A DNA stretch of 64,000 bases from Clostridia bacterium (GTDB taxonomy: Bacteria; Bacillota; Clostridia; Acetivibrionales; DSM-2933). The stretch lies in the NCBI GenBank assembly GCA_026418275.1, contig JAOABQ010000045.1:1-64000 (forward strand), in the 5' to 3' direction. This document shows, piece by piece, positions 27,933-36,789 of the stretch. Within the stretch, counting starts at the first letter, position 1; every line of letters starts with the position of its first letter. A program made the position numbers and the translations under genes. The notes beneath the pieces are model-generated. The model saw only the letters and a list, made by a program, of their open reading frames with translations, was not told where the DNA came from and ran no database searches.

Positions 27933-29042
27933 ATGGGAAAGTGTGGAGAGAATGAATTGGATCATGGGGGAAACATTTATTGGGCTGCTAAAAGGTTTGG
28001 CCTTAATCCCTTGCACATTCTGGATTACAGTGCGAATATCAATCCGTTGGGGATTCCGGATATCATGAAGAAAGCTTTCATCTCAAGCATAGGTAATGCT
28101 GTGCATTATCCGGACCCGGATTGCAGTGAACTGAAAGAAGAGATATCACGTTATTTAAGCATCCCGATAGAGAACATTATCATCGGGAATGGGGCCTCGG
28201 AAGTTATCTTTTTGCTTTTTAAAACCTTAAACTTAAATAAAATTCTCATTCCGTCACCTACCTTTTCAGAGTACTGCAATGCAGCAGAGGACGCAGGTGT
28301 AGAAGTGGATTACTTTTTGCTTATGGAAAAGGATGAATTTAAATTAGATGCCGACTTGCTCATAAATAGGTCACATGGATGTGATGCCATCATGCTTTGT
28401 AATCCCAATAATCCGACTTCTACCATGGTAAATAGGGAGGACCTTCTTAAGATCCTTCATTTTGCGTTTGAAAAAAGCATGGTTCTCATTGTAGACGAAG
28501 CATTTATCGAGTTAACCAAGGAGGGAAATGAAAATTCACTAATAGACCAGATTGAAAATTATCATAACTTATTTATTATCCGGGCATTCACAAAAGTCTT
28601 TTCTATCCCGGGGGTTCGCTTAGGCTATGGACTTGGGGAAGCGGGGCTTATAAAAAAAATGTGGAGGCAAAAAATGCCCTGGTCGGTAAACTCCTTTGCC
28701 CTGAGCATAGGAAAAGTATTACCTGAGCTTAAGGAATACCTTTCCGATACATCCGGGTGGCTTAAAGAAGAACTTCACTGGTTTTATGATGAACTTACCA
28801 AAATAAAAGAATTAAAAGTGTTTAAACCGGAAACCAATTTTATATTGATTAAAATTTTGTGTGACCGGTTTGATGCGTCCAGGCTTTTTAAAGCACTTGC
28901 AGCCCGAGGAATTATCATTCGGGATGCAAGCAATTTTAAAACCTTAAATAACAAGTTTTTTAGAATTGCTGTAAAGGACCGGAACAGCAATGTTAAGTTC
29001 CTGGCAATCATAAAAGAAACCATTAAACATTTGGTGGAATAA
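27933..29042 (+). CDS. cobD: CobD, L-threonine-O-3-phosphate decarboxylase
   Basis: 369-residue class I PLP enzyme. HGGNIYWAAKRFG at the start is typical of CobD, followed by YSANINPLGIP, LCNPNNPTS, LIVDEAFIEL and the PLP lysine in RAFTKVFSIPGVRLGYG near residue 220. It makes aminopropanol phosphate, which CbiB attaches. It is the last gene of the cobalamin operon; no obvious terminator follows before the convergent Spo0E-like gene. Confidence 0.93.
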   Translation: MGKCGENELDHGGNIYWAAKRFGLNPLHILDYSANINPLGIPDIMKKAFISSIGNAVHYPDPDCSELKEEISRYLSIPIENIIIGNGASEVIFLLFKTLNLNKILIPSPTFSEYCNAAEDAGVEVDYFLLMEKDEFKLDADLLINRSHGCDAIMLCNPNNPTSTMVNREDLLKILHFAFEKSMVLIVDEAFIELTKEGNENSLIDQIENYHNLFIIRAFTKVFSIPGVRLGYGLGEAGLIKKMWRQKMPWSVNSFALSIGKVLPELKEYLSDTSGWLKEELHWFYDELTKIKELKVFKPETNFILIKILCDRFDASRLFKALAARGIIIRDASNFKTLNNKFFRIAVKDRNSNVKFLAIIKETIKHLVE

Positions 29043-29059
29043 TCCATTATCCCATGTCT

Positions 29060-29227
29060 TTATTTCGATTTCTCAATTCGGTTTTCCCTATAATACATCA
29101 TTATTTGTTGATCCAGCAGGCAGCTTAAATGGATAGCGTTAGTGGATGCAACGCCATCTTCGGTGATAACCTTATGTAAGTCATTTCTTAAGTGTACGAT
29201 TTGATCATCCAACAATATATTTTTCAT
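29060..29227 (-). CDS. Spo0E-like aspartyl phosphatase family protein
   Basis: 55 residues from the ATG at 29227, with GGAG nine bases upstream. It shows the Spo0E family pattern: a helix with LRNDLHKVI, a short turn with G, and a second helix with S-x3-LD-x2-I (LSCLLDQQIMMYY). Family members dephosphorylate Spo0A-P and delay sporulation. The usual SQxLD reads SCLLD here, a common variation. It converges on cobD with 17 bases between the stops. Confidence 0.75.
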   Translation of the reverse strand: MKNILLDDQIVHLRNDLHKVITEDGVASTNAIHLSCLLDQQIMMYYRENRIEKSK

Positions 29228-29450
29228 AGTATCATCTCCAAATCCCAATTAATTATATTATTGGCAAAAAGTTGTTTACTTATTTAATACCCAGAAAAAT
29301 TGTTGGTTAACAAAATTAGGTAATCAAAAAAATATAACTCTTTCACATAGTAATCCCAGATTTTTTTGAAAAATATAATATTTATGATATAAGTTAATAA
29401 GAATGATAAAATGTTAATATGGAAGGAAGTACAAAATATGCTGTCCTTTA

Positions 29451-29493
29451 TAATCCAAAAGAGGAAGCCTGTTGACTTCCTCTTTTGGGATTA
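29451..29493. terminator. Hairpin terminator after the protease gene
   Basis: A 17-bp stem (29451-29467 with 29476-29493, one bulged G) around an 8-base loop lies 5 bases beyond the stop of the minus-strand protease gene. There is no long T-run, so the strength is uncertain. Confidence 0.6.
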
Positions 29494-29497
29494 CATT

Positions 29498-32400
29498 TTA
29501 TGGCAAAGTGGAAGTGTTTCTTAAAACATCGATTCTGTTTAGTGCATATAGTACTGATTTATTTGAAGGATGATCCCAAACAATCCCACCGATAATATAG
29601 ATACGGTTATTGAATGTTACGGCATTAAAATCACTCCGGCCTGTAGAATATAAGCCCGAATAATAATTAATCACAGGGAGAGGAAGCGTTTCGCTCCAAG
29701 TATTGGCATACGGATTGAAAACCTGAACTCTGTCGGTTATTTTGGTACCATCTCCTGCTGCGCCGCCTATGACATAGATATTATTATTTAAAATAGATGC
29801 TGCGAATTTGCCCTTTGCTTCCGGCATGTTGTTTTTGTATGTCCAGACATTGGCTGCCGGATCATACTCCTCAACTACATTGGAGTAACCATAGCCGTTT
29901 TTGCCGCCAATGGCATAGATTTTTCCGTTGACTACCGCAGTACCAAGTTCAGTCCTTCCGGTATTAAGCGGGGCTTTGTAAGTCCAGTTGTTTTGTATGG
30001 GGTCAAATTCTTCTACCGACCATACTTCATTGCCTAAGATACTTCTGCCGCCAATAACATAAATCTTGTTATTGTATACTGCTACGCCAAAATCCTCTCT
30101 TCCTGTCTGCATGTCTGCTTTTTTCGTCCATTGATTGGTTAAAGGATCATATTCCTCTACGATGCTATATGAATGTTCACTACTGCAATTCCCTCCGATG
30201 GCATAAAGCTTGCCATTTAGAGCTGCAAGCCTTACTCCATCCCTAACGTAGCTCATAGTTGCTAAAGATGTCCTTTCTCCTGTTGCAGGGTCATACTTTT
30301 CAAAATCATCTGTTGTATATTCAGTAAAATACAAATCTGATGCTCTATGGTATACTTTTTTACCACCTACAGTATAGATTTTACCGTTTAATTCAGCAGC
30401 TCCAAAATCATACCTGCTATACGACATATTGATACCCTCACTCCAGGCATCCTGAGATGAATTGAATTCGAGGAAGGATTTGCTGTAGGATGTATCGTCC
30501 AAGCCTCCGCCAATATATGCTTTTCCGTTATACGATGCTACGGCGGAATGAATCACTGTTTTGGACGGTAAATTTGCACGTACAATCCACTGATTCGTTG
30601 GGACATAGTACTCATAAATGGAATCTGCAACAATAACCGCATGGCTATTGATTGTTGTCGCGCCAATTCCTCCTTTGGCAACAGGCATTCCTGTGCTTAA
30701 GGCTGTCCAGCTATTGGTGGCGATATCATATACCTCTGCTGTATTGACTTCACCGTTGGCACCATATCCACCAAAGGCATATATCTTATTGGCGATTACT
30801 GTGACCGCAAGGCCGCTTCTTGCCGTAGGCATGCTGGAAAGCGCGGACCATGTATTCGATATTGTATTATAAACTTCAACTTTATTTAATTTGGTTGTAC
30901 TGCTTGACCCTCCGATAACATACAGCTTACCGTTTACTGCGATTGCCGCAGCATCCTTTCTTGCTGTAGGCATATCTGCAAGTGTCTGCCATGTGTTGGT
31001 AAAAGCATTGTATGCCTCCAGTTTCTTAAGGTGACTGGTCCCGTTATATCCGCCTACAACATAGAGGATATTATTATAGGAAGATACTCCCGGACCGGAT
31101 CTTGCATAAACCATGGATGACTTTGCCGTCCATGTGTTATTTCCAGGGTCATAGCACTCCAATGTTTTTAAATAACTGCTTCCGTTATATCCTCCTGCAG
31201 CATATATCTTTCCGCCGGATTCTGTCATACCGAAATTTGCCTTTGAAGATAACAGATCTTTCTTTTGACTTAAGCCGTTATCCAGTGTTATTACAGACCT
31301 CACTTCTGTCCAAGAACTTGTCTTGTTCTCATTTTCAGCACGTACGCTAAAGGTATAGCTCTTGTTTGACATGAGGTTATTAACGCTAAAGTTCGGATCT
31401 TTGGTGCAATACATTTTGCCGTTAAGATTAACCATATAGTAGCCGGCAAGCGGAACAGCATCCCAGGTGGCATTAAACCCACTTTGACTTACATTGCTGA
31501 TGGTTACATTTTGGGGTGTGATAAGGTCGGAGATCAGTGCACCCTTAATTTTATAACTGTAACTTCCTGTCTGGTTCGCCGTTCTTGCTCTGACACGGTA
31601 TGTATGCTCAACATCATTGATAAGGCCGGAATGGACATAGGAGGTACCTGTACAATTGACCACTGTAGTTCCGTCAATTTCCACATCATAGCTAACTGCA
31701 CCGGGTACAGCGTCCCACTGTAGTGTTAAAGTGTTTGGCCCATATTGAAACATCAGGTTTTGAGGCACCTGCAGGAAATCGTGGGTGCCTACAAGGGAAT
31801 AATACTGTGGACCGCTCAGAATGCTGGTGCCTTTGACTTCTACCGTATAGGCTCCTGTTTCGGGATTGGGAATGATCACGCTCTCTACATTGTTCACGGA
31901 ATCAGCTTCTGAATTGTATGGCGCTGTAAAGTCATTTCCGTTATAAACGGTGCCACTGGGTGATGTAACCTTTAAATCCAGGTTGTTTATAAGTGCTTTA
32001 GCCGCGTCTGCCGGTGCAGGCAAGTCGGTCCAAACCAGTGTAAGCTTTAAAGGCATGCTGCTGCTGCTTACGTTTAAAGAATAAGTTTTTGTCTGTCCCT
32101 CGGCAATTTCTGAGGATTCATCGTCAAAGAACCGCTGCTGGGAATGGAGGTTTATAGATGACTGGTATAAATTGGTTTTCCCCCAGCCTGCTTCTCTGCT
32201 TGGAATTCCATATCCCATATCTCCGGCGCCATTGATGAGAAGTGCCTTGATCAAAGATGCACTGGCATTATGCTGGTAAGTTTCACGAAGGTATTGGCGC
32301 AAAACCGCCACCATTCCGGCAGTAATCGGAGTGGCCATGGAGGTTCCACTCATGATTTGGTAGTTGGAATTAGTATAATATGGTTTGTACGGTTCTTCAA

Positions 32401-33793
32401 TTAAAGATGACTTAACCGAGACAATATGGGTTCCCGGTGATACAATATCAGGTTTAATTCTTCCATCCGCAGTATTTCCCCGGGAAGAACGAGATGCAAT
32501 TTGGTGCGGGTCCAGTGAATCGTATTGGGTATCTACATTAAAAATAGGGCGGTAACTTTGTGCATTACCAACAGTAATACAATTTTTTGCTGCAGAAGGG
32601 TTAATAATGGTTCCTGTCTGATTGGGGCCATCCCCATCATTTCCCGCGGCAAAAAGGATGGTCATATCCCTGTGCTTCCAAACAAAATCATCAAGTTCGA
32701 AACAGTCTGCGGTGTATGATCCATTATTAGATCCACCCCATGAGTTAGAGTGAATCCTGGCACCAAGCTTATAGGCCTGGTCAAAAAGATCGTTAAGATT
32801 ATCAGGAACGCCGATCATGCTTCCTGCTTTGTTACCGTTTGCCTGAAAAACAACCTTTGCGCCTGGTGCAACTCCTTTAAATTTTCCGCCCGACGCAGCG
32901 CCGCTTCCCACCACCGATCCCGTGACATGAGTTCCGTGCCCGTAGCTATTCGGAGAATCATCGGCGGCAGAATCCTTTGATAAGTCGATAATATCTTTGA
33001 TCTTTCCCTGAAGATCCGGATGCATGGAAGAATCGTTTACACCTGTATCAATACCGCTGTCACAAATTCCCACAATTTCACCATTTCCGTCCCAATAGCC
33101 GGAATCCCAGGGTGATGTTGAGCCGAAAACCATATCTCTTGCCACATCATTTAAGTACTTGAACTCTCTCTTTAATTCCATAAACCTAACGTTCTTAAGT
33201 CCGGTAAGTGCTTTTACGTCTTTTTTCTTCAACCGCAGAACTTTGCTTTTGCTGCCGTTATACAGTATGCTTCCGTTGTTCTTTACAATATCCTCATTCA
33301 CCAAATTTTTATCATCTTCAAAGGTACTGACAACAATTTCTACATTATCACTGCTTTGTCCCTCATCTAATTTTGCCTTAAGTTCCGGGTCAATCTTGAA
33401 TTCCGGCAGGTATTCAACAATATCCAACACAGCTTGAATATTTCTTACCTTTTCAGCAGTTTCAGGAGTCATCAGCGTAACAAAACAAAAATCCGGGATA
33501 TAATCAACAATTTTTCCTCCAAGTGTTGTTACCTCTTTTTTTACCGGCTGTATCAACGGCCCTTCGAACACAACAAGGTAGGGAACTGTCTCACCCTTCT
33601 TATAATTGACTCCGGGGTAATTTGCCTGCACAGCTTGTGCTCTGTTTTTTTGAATAGTCGCTGATTTAAGTTGAATTTTATAATCCCTCTCTTTTATTGG
33701 ACCGGCATTACCTGTAGATGCCGCATAAACCCCACTCATGGAAGAAAATAAAACTGAAGCAGATAGTAAAGCGCATAAAACTTTTCTTTTCAT
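29498..33793 (-). CDS. Secreted subtilisin-family protease with Fn3 and kelch-propeller domains
   Basis: 1431 residues. Signal peptide 1-24 ends in VYA. A propeptide-like region is followed by the S8 protease domain with catalytic Asp245 (ICDSGIDTG), His289 (GHGTHV) and Ser485 (SGTSMATP), and the oxyanion Asn in AAGNDGDG. Residues about 545-670 form a beta-sandwich resembling a prepeptidase C-terminal or P domain, followed by two fibronectin type III domains to about 850. The last 580 residues hold twelve kelch units (KIYAAGG / KLYVIGG pattern, one degenerate), enough for two six-bladed propellers. There is no anchor motif, so it is probably released or wall-bound through the propellers. AAGGAGG lies 12 bases upstream of the ATG. 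Confidence 0.92.
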   Translation of the reverse strand: MKRKVLCALLSASVLFSSMSGVYAASTGNAGPIKERDYKIQLKSATIQKNRAQAVQANYPGVNYKKGETVPYLVVFEGPLIQPVKKEVTTLGGKIVDYIPDFCFVTLMTPETAEKVRNIQAVLDIVEYLPEFKIDPELKAKLDEGQSSDNVEIVVSTFEDDKNLVNEDIVKNNGSILYNGSKSKVLRLKKKDVKALTGLKNVRFMELKREFKYLNDVARDMVFGSTSPWDSGYWDGNGEIVGICDSGIDTGVNDSSMHPDLQGKIKDIIDLSKDSAADDSPNSYGHGTHVTGSVVGSGAASGGKFKGVAPGAKVVFQANGNKAGSMIGVPDNLNDLFDQAYKLGARIHSNSWGGSNNGSYTADCFELDDFVWKHRDMTILFAAGNDGDGPNQTGTIINPSAAKNCITVGNAQSYRPIFNVDTQYDSLDPHQIASRSSRGNTADGRIKPDIVSPGTHIVSVKSSLIEEPYKPYYTNSNYQIMSGTSMATPITAGMVAVLRQYLRETYQHNASASLIKALLINGAGDMGYGIPSREAGWGKTNLYQSSINLHSQQRFFDDESSEIAEGQTKTYSLNVSSSSMPLKLTLVWTDLPAPADAAKALINNLDLKVTSPSGTVYNGNDFTAPYNSEADSVNNVESVIIPNPETGAYTVEVKGTSILSGPQYYSLVGTHDFLQVPQNLMFQYGPNTLTLQWDAVPGAVSYDVEIDGTTVVNCTGTSYVHSGLINDVEHTYRVRARTANQTGSYSYKIKGALISDLITPQNVTISNVSQSGFNATWDAVPLAGYYMVNLNGKMYCTKDPNFSVNNLMSNKSYTFSVRAENENKTSSWTEVRSVITLDNGLSQKKDLLSSKANFGMTESGGKIYAAGGYNGSSYLKTLECYDPGNNTWTAKSSMVYARSGPGVSSYNNILYVVGGYNGTSHLKKLEAYNAFTNTWQTLADMPTARKDAAAIAVNGKLYVIGGSSSTTKLNKVEVYNTISNTWSALSSMPTARSGLAVTVIANKIYAFGGYGANGEVNTAEVYDIATNSWTALSTGMPVAKGGIGATTINSHAVIVADSIYEYYVPTNQWIVRANLPSKTVIHSAVASYNGKAYIGGGLDDTSYSKSFLEFNSSQDAWSEGINMSYSRYDFGAAELNGKIYTVGGKKVYHRASDLYFTEYTTDDFEKYDPATGERTSLATMSYVRDGVRLAALNGKLYAIGGNCSSEHSYSIVEEYDPLTNQWTKKADMQTGREDFGVAVYNNKIYVIGGRSILGNEVWSVEEFDPIQNNWTYKAPLNTGRTELGTAVVNGKIYAIGGKNGYGYSNVVEEYDPAANVWTYKNNMPEAKGKFAASILNNNIYVIGGAAGDGTKITDRVQVFNPYANTWSETLPLPVINYYSGLYSTGRSDFNAVTFNNRIYIIGGIVWDHPSNKSVLYALNRIDVLRNTSTLP

Positions 33794-34209
33794 AGAATTC
33801 TTTTACCTCCTTAATATTTTTCCAGCCGATGCTACACTGAATTCACTCCCCAACAAGCTATCAAGTTTATAGCAAAGAACAGCGATGCATTTCCTCCTTC
33901 CTATTCATTTGTATTGGGTAATTACCACTAGAAAGTTGACATAATCAGAAAATATGAGGGGTTTTAGATTTGAAGCCAGTAAATATGAAGATTTAATATA
34001 TAACCCCTTCTACATAAATTCAGCAAATTCATTTTATATTTTCAATCTAAAATCTTCAATGTCCGTTTTTGTTAATTACTGTATGATTTTGGCTAAATAT
34101 AAGCGGTGATAATTACACTTTGTTTGTTTATATTGTGTTGTTGTCTTTCATATGCATAAATGTTGTATGTATTTGGCATGTTTATTTCTTGTATAATTGT
34201 CAGGAACAT
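33794..34209. other. AT-rich intergenic stretch
   Basis: This stretch separates the protease gene (minus) from the beta-helix remnant (plus). It must hold the protease promoter, but I cannot fix it. A 7-bp inverted repeat AGGGGTT (33957) / AACCCCT (34004) is present; I see no ORF. Confidence 0.3.
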
Positions 34210-34212
34210 TAT

Positions 34213-34612
34213 TTAAGAAATAAAAGCGTTTATATTTAAGGGTCACGGAAGGAACTGTGAATGGGAATGGAAAAAGGCTTACTTTACCGGTTTTAAATCA
34301 TATCAAAAGGGCTCCGGGCAGGATACCCACTCTTTATTTGTCAATCCCCAATTTATAGACGCAGGAAATTTTGATTTTCACTTGAGCCCCCTATCTAAGG
34401 CTATCAACTTCGGAGATCCTTCCATCTCTGCTTCTGATGGAGAACTGGATTATGACGGGCTGACTAGAATTGTGGGAGAAAGGATAGACTGCGGTGCTTA
34501 TGAAGCCTGGGAGGGGATTATAACCCCTATCCCTACGTCTACACCAAAACAAACCGCCACGCCTACCCCCCATTGCTGCACAGATGCCTTTATGCAAGCT
34601 TTAAAAACATAA
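34213..34612 (+). pseudogene. 5'-truncated secreted beta-helix (choice-of-anchor Q type) protein remnant
   Basis: A frame open from 34213 without a start codon encodes the last part of a parallel beta-helix protein: an N-terminal YFTGFKSYQKG stretch, then LFVNPQFIDAGNFDFHL, SKAINFGDPS, and DYDGLTR-x(n)-DCGAYE. This DFHLxxxSxAIxxGD...DxDGxxR...DxGAYE succession is the choice-of-anchor Q pattern. A short PIPTSTPKQTATPTP linker follows, and the frame ends in a Cys-containing tail. The upstream repeat region is missing, so the gene was truncated, possibly by deletion next to the protease gene. Confidence 0.6.
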
Positions 34613-34702
34613 GAGTGTTGGAATGTTTTTTTTAGATAATCAAACCAAAATCACTTGCAGGGAACGATTTATGCATTTTTCTTTTCTTATATTTTGAAAC
34701 TT

Positions 34703-35956
34703 CTATTCCTTACTTGCGAAGCCAATTCCTTCTGCTATTGCACATTTAAGCGAAAGTAAGGCATAGATTTTTTTTATATGGCAGGTATGAGGATTGGGAT
34801 GACCCATTGGTTTGCCTGCCATCAAACTTTCTGCAGGACAACAGCCAAGACAAAACTTTTCTGCCCAACAAGAGCTGCACTCCGGTATGTTTGAGGTGTT
34901 TAGAACTGCGAACTCCTTAGATATTTCCCAGTTTAACTCATCTCTAATGTGTCCCAGCAAGTATTGGGGATTGCCGATAAAGCGGTGGCAGGGGTATACC
35001 AGGCCCTGGGAGTCAATGACGAGGGAACAGCTTCCTGCGCCACAGGTAAAAGATGGTTTATATCTTTTACGAAACGATCTGATGTGTGTTTCAAAAGGAT
35101 AAACACGAACTCCTTGACGCCTTAGGAGGGTGATTATTTCTACATATTTATCCACGTTTTTTAAAAAATGGTCCAGGTCGGCGTCCGTGAAATCTCCTTG
35201 AGTATGAATGCTCGGCTCTACATGTTTGACCGCAATTGCTCTAAAACCCAATGAGGCGAAATACTGAATGATATCTCCCAAATCACTGGCTCCAGAAGAT
35301 AGCGTAGCACGAACGGCTACAGAATTTTCGCCTAAGCGGGATAACAACTCTACGGCATTTTTAATTGCAATGGAATGGGATCCCGAGCCGTCGTTAAAGA
35401 CCCTCATACGGTCATGAATACTTTCAGGACCGTCAATACTTACATGAACCAATATGCGTTCCCGTTTATAAAGCTCAATATCTTGGTCAGTTAGTAATGT
35501 TGCATTCGTAACCATTCTGTAATCAAACGGGACACCAAAGCTGCGTGACCATTCCTTGGAAAAATGTATTGTATATTCGACGATTTCACGGTTTAGAAGA
35601 GGTTCACCTCCAAAAAACATTATACGGGGAGGTGGACAATTACGATTGGGTTTCCACCAAGATGCCAATTTCATAACCGCTGCCCGTGCTGTTTCCTTAC
35701 TCATCAATCTGGTGCTGTCTGAAGTTGTTGGAGGTATAAAACAATACTTGCATCTCAGGTTGCAGTTGTCCGAAACATTGAGCCAAATACTGCTGATGTG
35801 AATGTGGTCAGGATTTGTTGATGATGATTCATGGGATAAGGGGATGTCAGGTTTAATGAAAATTTGATGGTGGTTTGGAGAATAGTAATACTTTTGATTA
35901 TCCCAATCAATTTCGTAATAATGCATATGATCATGGTGGTTGATTTGAATTGTCAT
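34703..35956 (-). CDS. Radical SAM/SPASM peptide maturase (ranthipeptide-type candidate)
   Basis: 417 residues. An N-terminal segment of about 50 residues (HMHYYEIDWDNQKYYYS) could bind a leader peptide. The radical SAM site is NCNLRCKYCF (Cx3Cx2C), with FFGGEPLL and HVSIDGPESIHD typical of peptide-modifying members. The C-terminal SPASM region has CSLVIDSQGLVYPC (C-x8-G-x4-C), then CSSCWAEKFCLGCC and a final Cys in HTCHIKK, enough ligands for two extra iron-sulfur clusters. It lies 89 bases downstream of, and on the same strand as, a Cys-rich repeat peptide. I infer it forms thioether links from Cys in that peptide. The start follows AAAGGTACGGGTT. Confidence 0.88.
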   Translation of the reverse strand: MTIQINHHDHMHYYEIDWDNQKYYYSPNHHQIFIKPDIPLSHESSSTNPDHIHISSIWLNVSDNCNLRCKYCFIPPTTSDSTRLMSKETARAAVMKLASWWKPNRNCPPPRIMFFGGEPLLNREIVEYTIHFSKEWSRSFGVPFDYRMVTNATLLTDQDIELYKRERILVHVSIDGPESIHDRMRVFNDGSGSHSIAIKNAVELLSRLGENSVAVRATLSSGASDLGDIIQYFASLGFRAIAVKHVEPSIHTQGDFTDADLDHFLKNVDKYVEIITLLRRQGVRVYPFETHIRSFRKRYKPSFTCGAGSCSLVIDSQGLVYPCHRFIGNPQYLLGHIRDELNWEISKEFAVLNTSNIPECSSCWAEKFCLGCCPAESLMAGKPMGHPNPHTCHIKKIYALLSLKCAIAEGIGFASKE

Positions 35957-36045
35957 AACCCGTACCTTTCACAAAAAATGTTTTAAACGGTGGACCTCTT
36001 GAAGGTTTTATGTAAACAAGCGAAGCTTTATAACTTTTATGGCTC

Positions 36046-36567
36046 TTATCTATACTTTATTTCAGGTTTTTTACATCCATTGTTACCTCCTTGGTTGTTG
36101 CATCCATCCCCGCATTCCGGCCTTCCGCACCCTTCTACACCATCGGGTCTGCCACACCCTTCTACGCCGTCAGGTTTGCCGCAGCCTTCTACACCATCGG
36201 GCTTGCCACACCCTTCTACGCCGTCAGGCTTGCCGCAGCCTTCTACACCATCGGGTTTGCCACATCCTTCTACGCCGTCAGGTTTGCATTTATCAGCGGC
36301 TTTAGCCAATGGAGAAAGCAGTGTGTTTGATTCTTGAAAAACTTGAGCAGAAGGTCCGGGTTCTGACGCATTCAATTCAAATATGCAACCTTGAAGAATC
36401 TTTATATCCTCATTGTCTAGCTTGTTTAATGCTTCTACAATATTTTTCCGTTTTTCCGCACGCTTGGAAACAATTGCTTCAAAGGCTTCCTCCAGATTAA
36501 CCTTTTTGTCTTTCAAATATTCTTCATCAACGCTATACCATTGTCCATTCAAGTCTTTGACGTACAT
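36046..36567 (-). CDS. Cys-rich tandem-repeat peptide, candidate RiPP precursor
   Basis: 173 residues, started by an ATG after GAGGAGGGATATTT. Residues 1-93 look like a leader: charged, helical (EEAFEAIVSKRAEKR, LDNEDIKILQG), with one Cys at 61. From Cys94 the sequence is six copies of (K/R)PDGVEGC separated by single Gly, with Cys at 94, 102, 111, 120, 129, 138 and 147, then a degenerate Cys-rich tail with Cys at 152, 156 and 165. Five cysteines are followed by Asp as CX3D and Cys147 by Glu as CX3E. CX3D is the crosslink motif of Cys-Asp ranthipeptides such as freyrasin (from memory). The adjacent radical SAM/SPASM gene supports this. It has no signal peptide. Function of the product is unknown. 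Confidence 0.82.
   Translation of the reverse strand: MYVKDLNGQWYSVDEEYLKDKKVNLEEAFEAIVSKRAEKRKNIVEALNKLDNEDIKILQGCIFELNASEPGPSAQVFQESNTLLSPLAKAADKCKPDGVEGCGKPDGVEGCGKPDGVEGCGKPDGVEGCGKPDGVEGCGRPDGVEGCGRPECGDGCNNQGGNNGCKKPEIKYR
36131..36290 (-). repeat. 27-bp tandem repeats in a 54-bp higher-order pattern
   Basis: Units start at 36131, 36158, 36185, 36212, 36239 and 36266. Odd units use ACACCATCGGG with CCACA, even units use ACGCCGTCAGG with CCGCA, so two alternating codon versions encode the same peptide. The true duplication unit is therefore 54 bp, present three times. Confidence 0.8.
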
Positions 36568-36789
36568 AAATATCCCTCCTCGAAATATATAGGTTTAATA
36601 TTGATAATAAATAGAGCAAAACATAGGACGGCTCTGACATCAGTTTAAAAATCTTTTTCTTTAGAAATATTTGTTAGTTAATTGAATTTTAATCCATAAA
36701 TGTACCAAGGTCAAGTTTTACATTGAATCGTGAATAAATGAACACCGTTTGATCAACAAGACTGAAACGCAGTACGGCATTGTTGTCAT

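Noticed and set aside
36131..36290. CRISPR-like regular repeats
   Set aside because: The repeats are contiguous 27-bp coding units without spacers and give a continuous Cys-rich peptide with a ribosome site.
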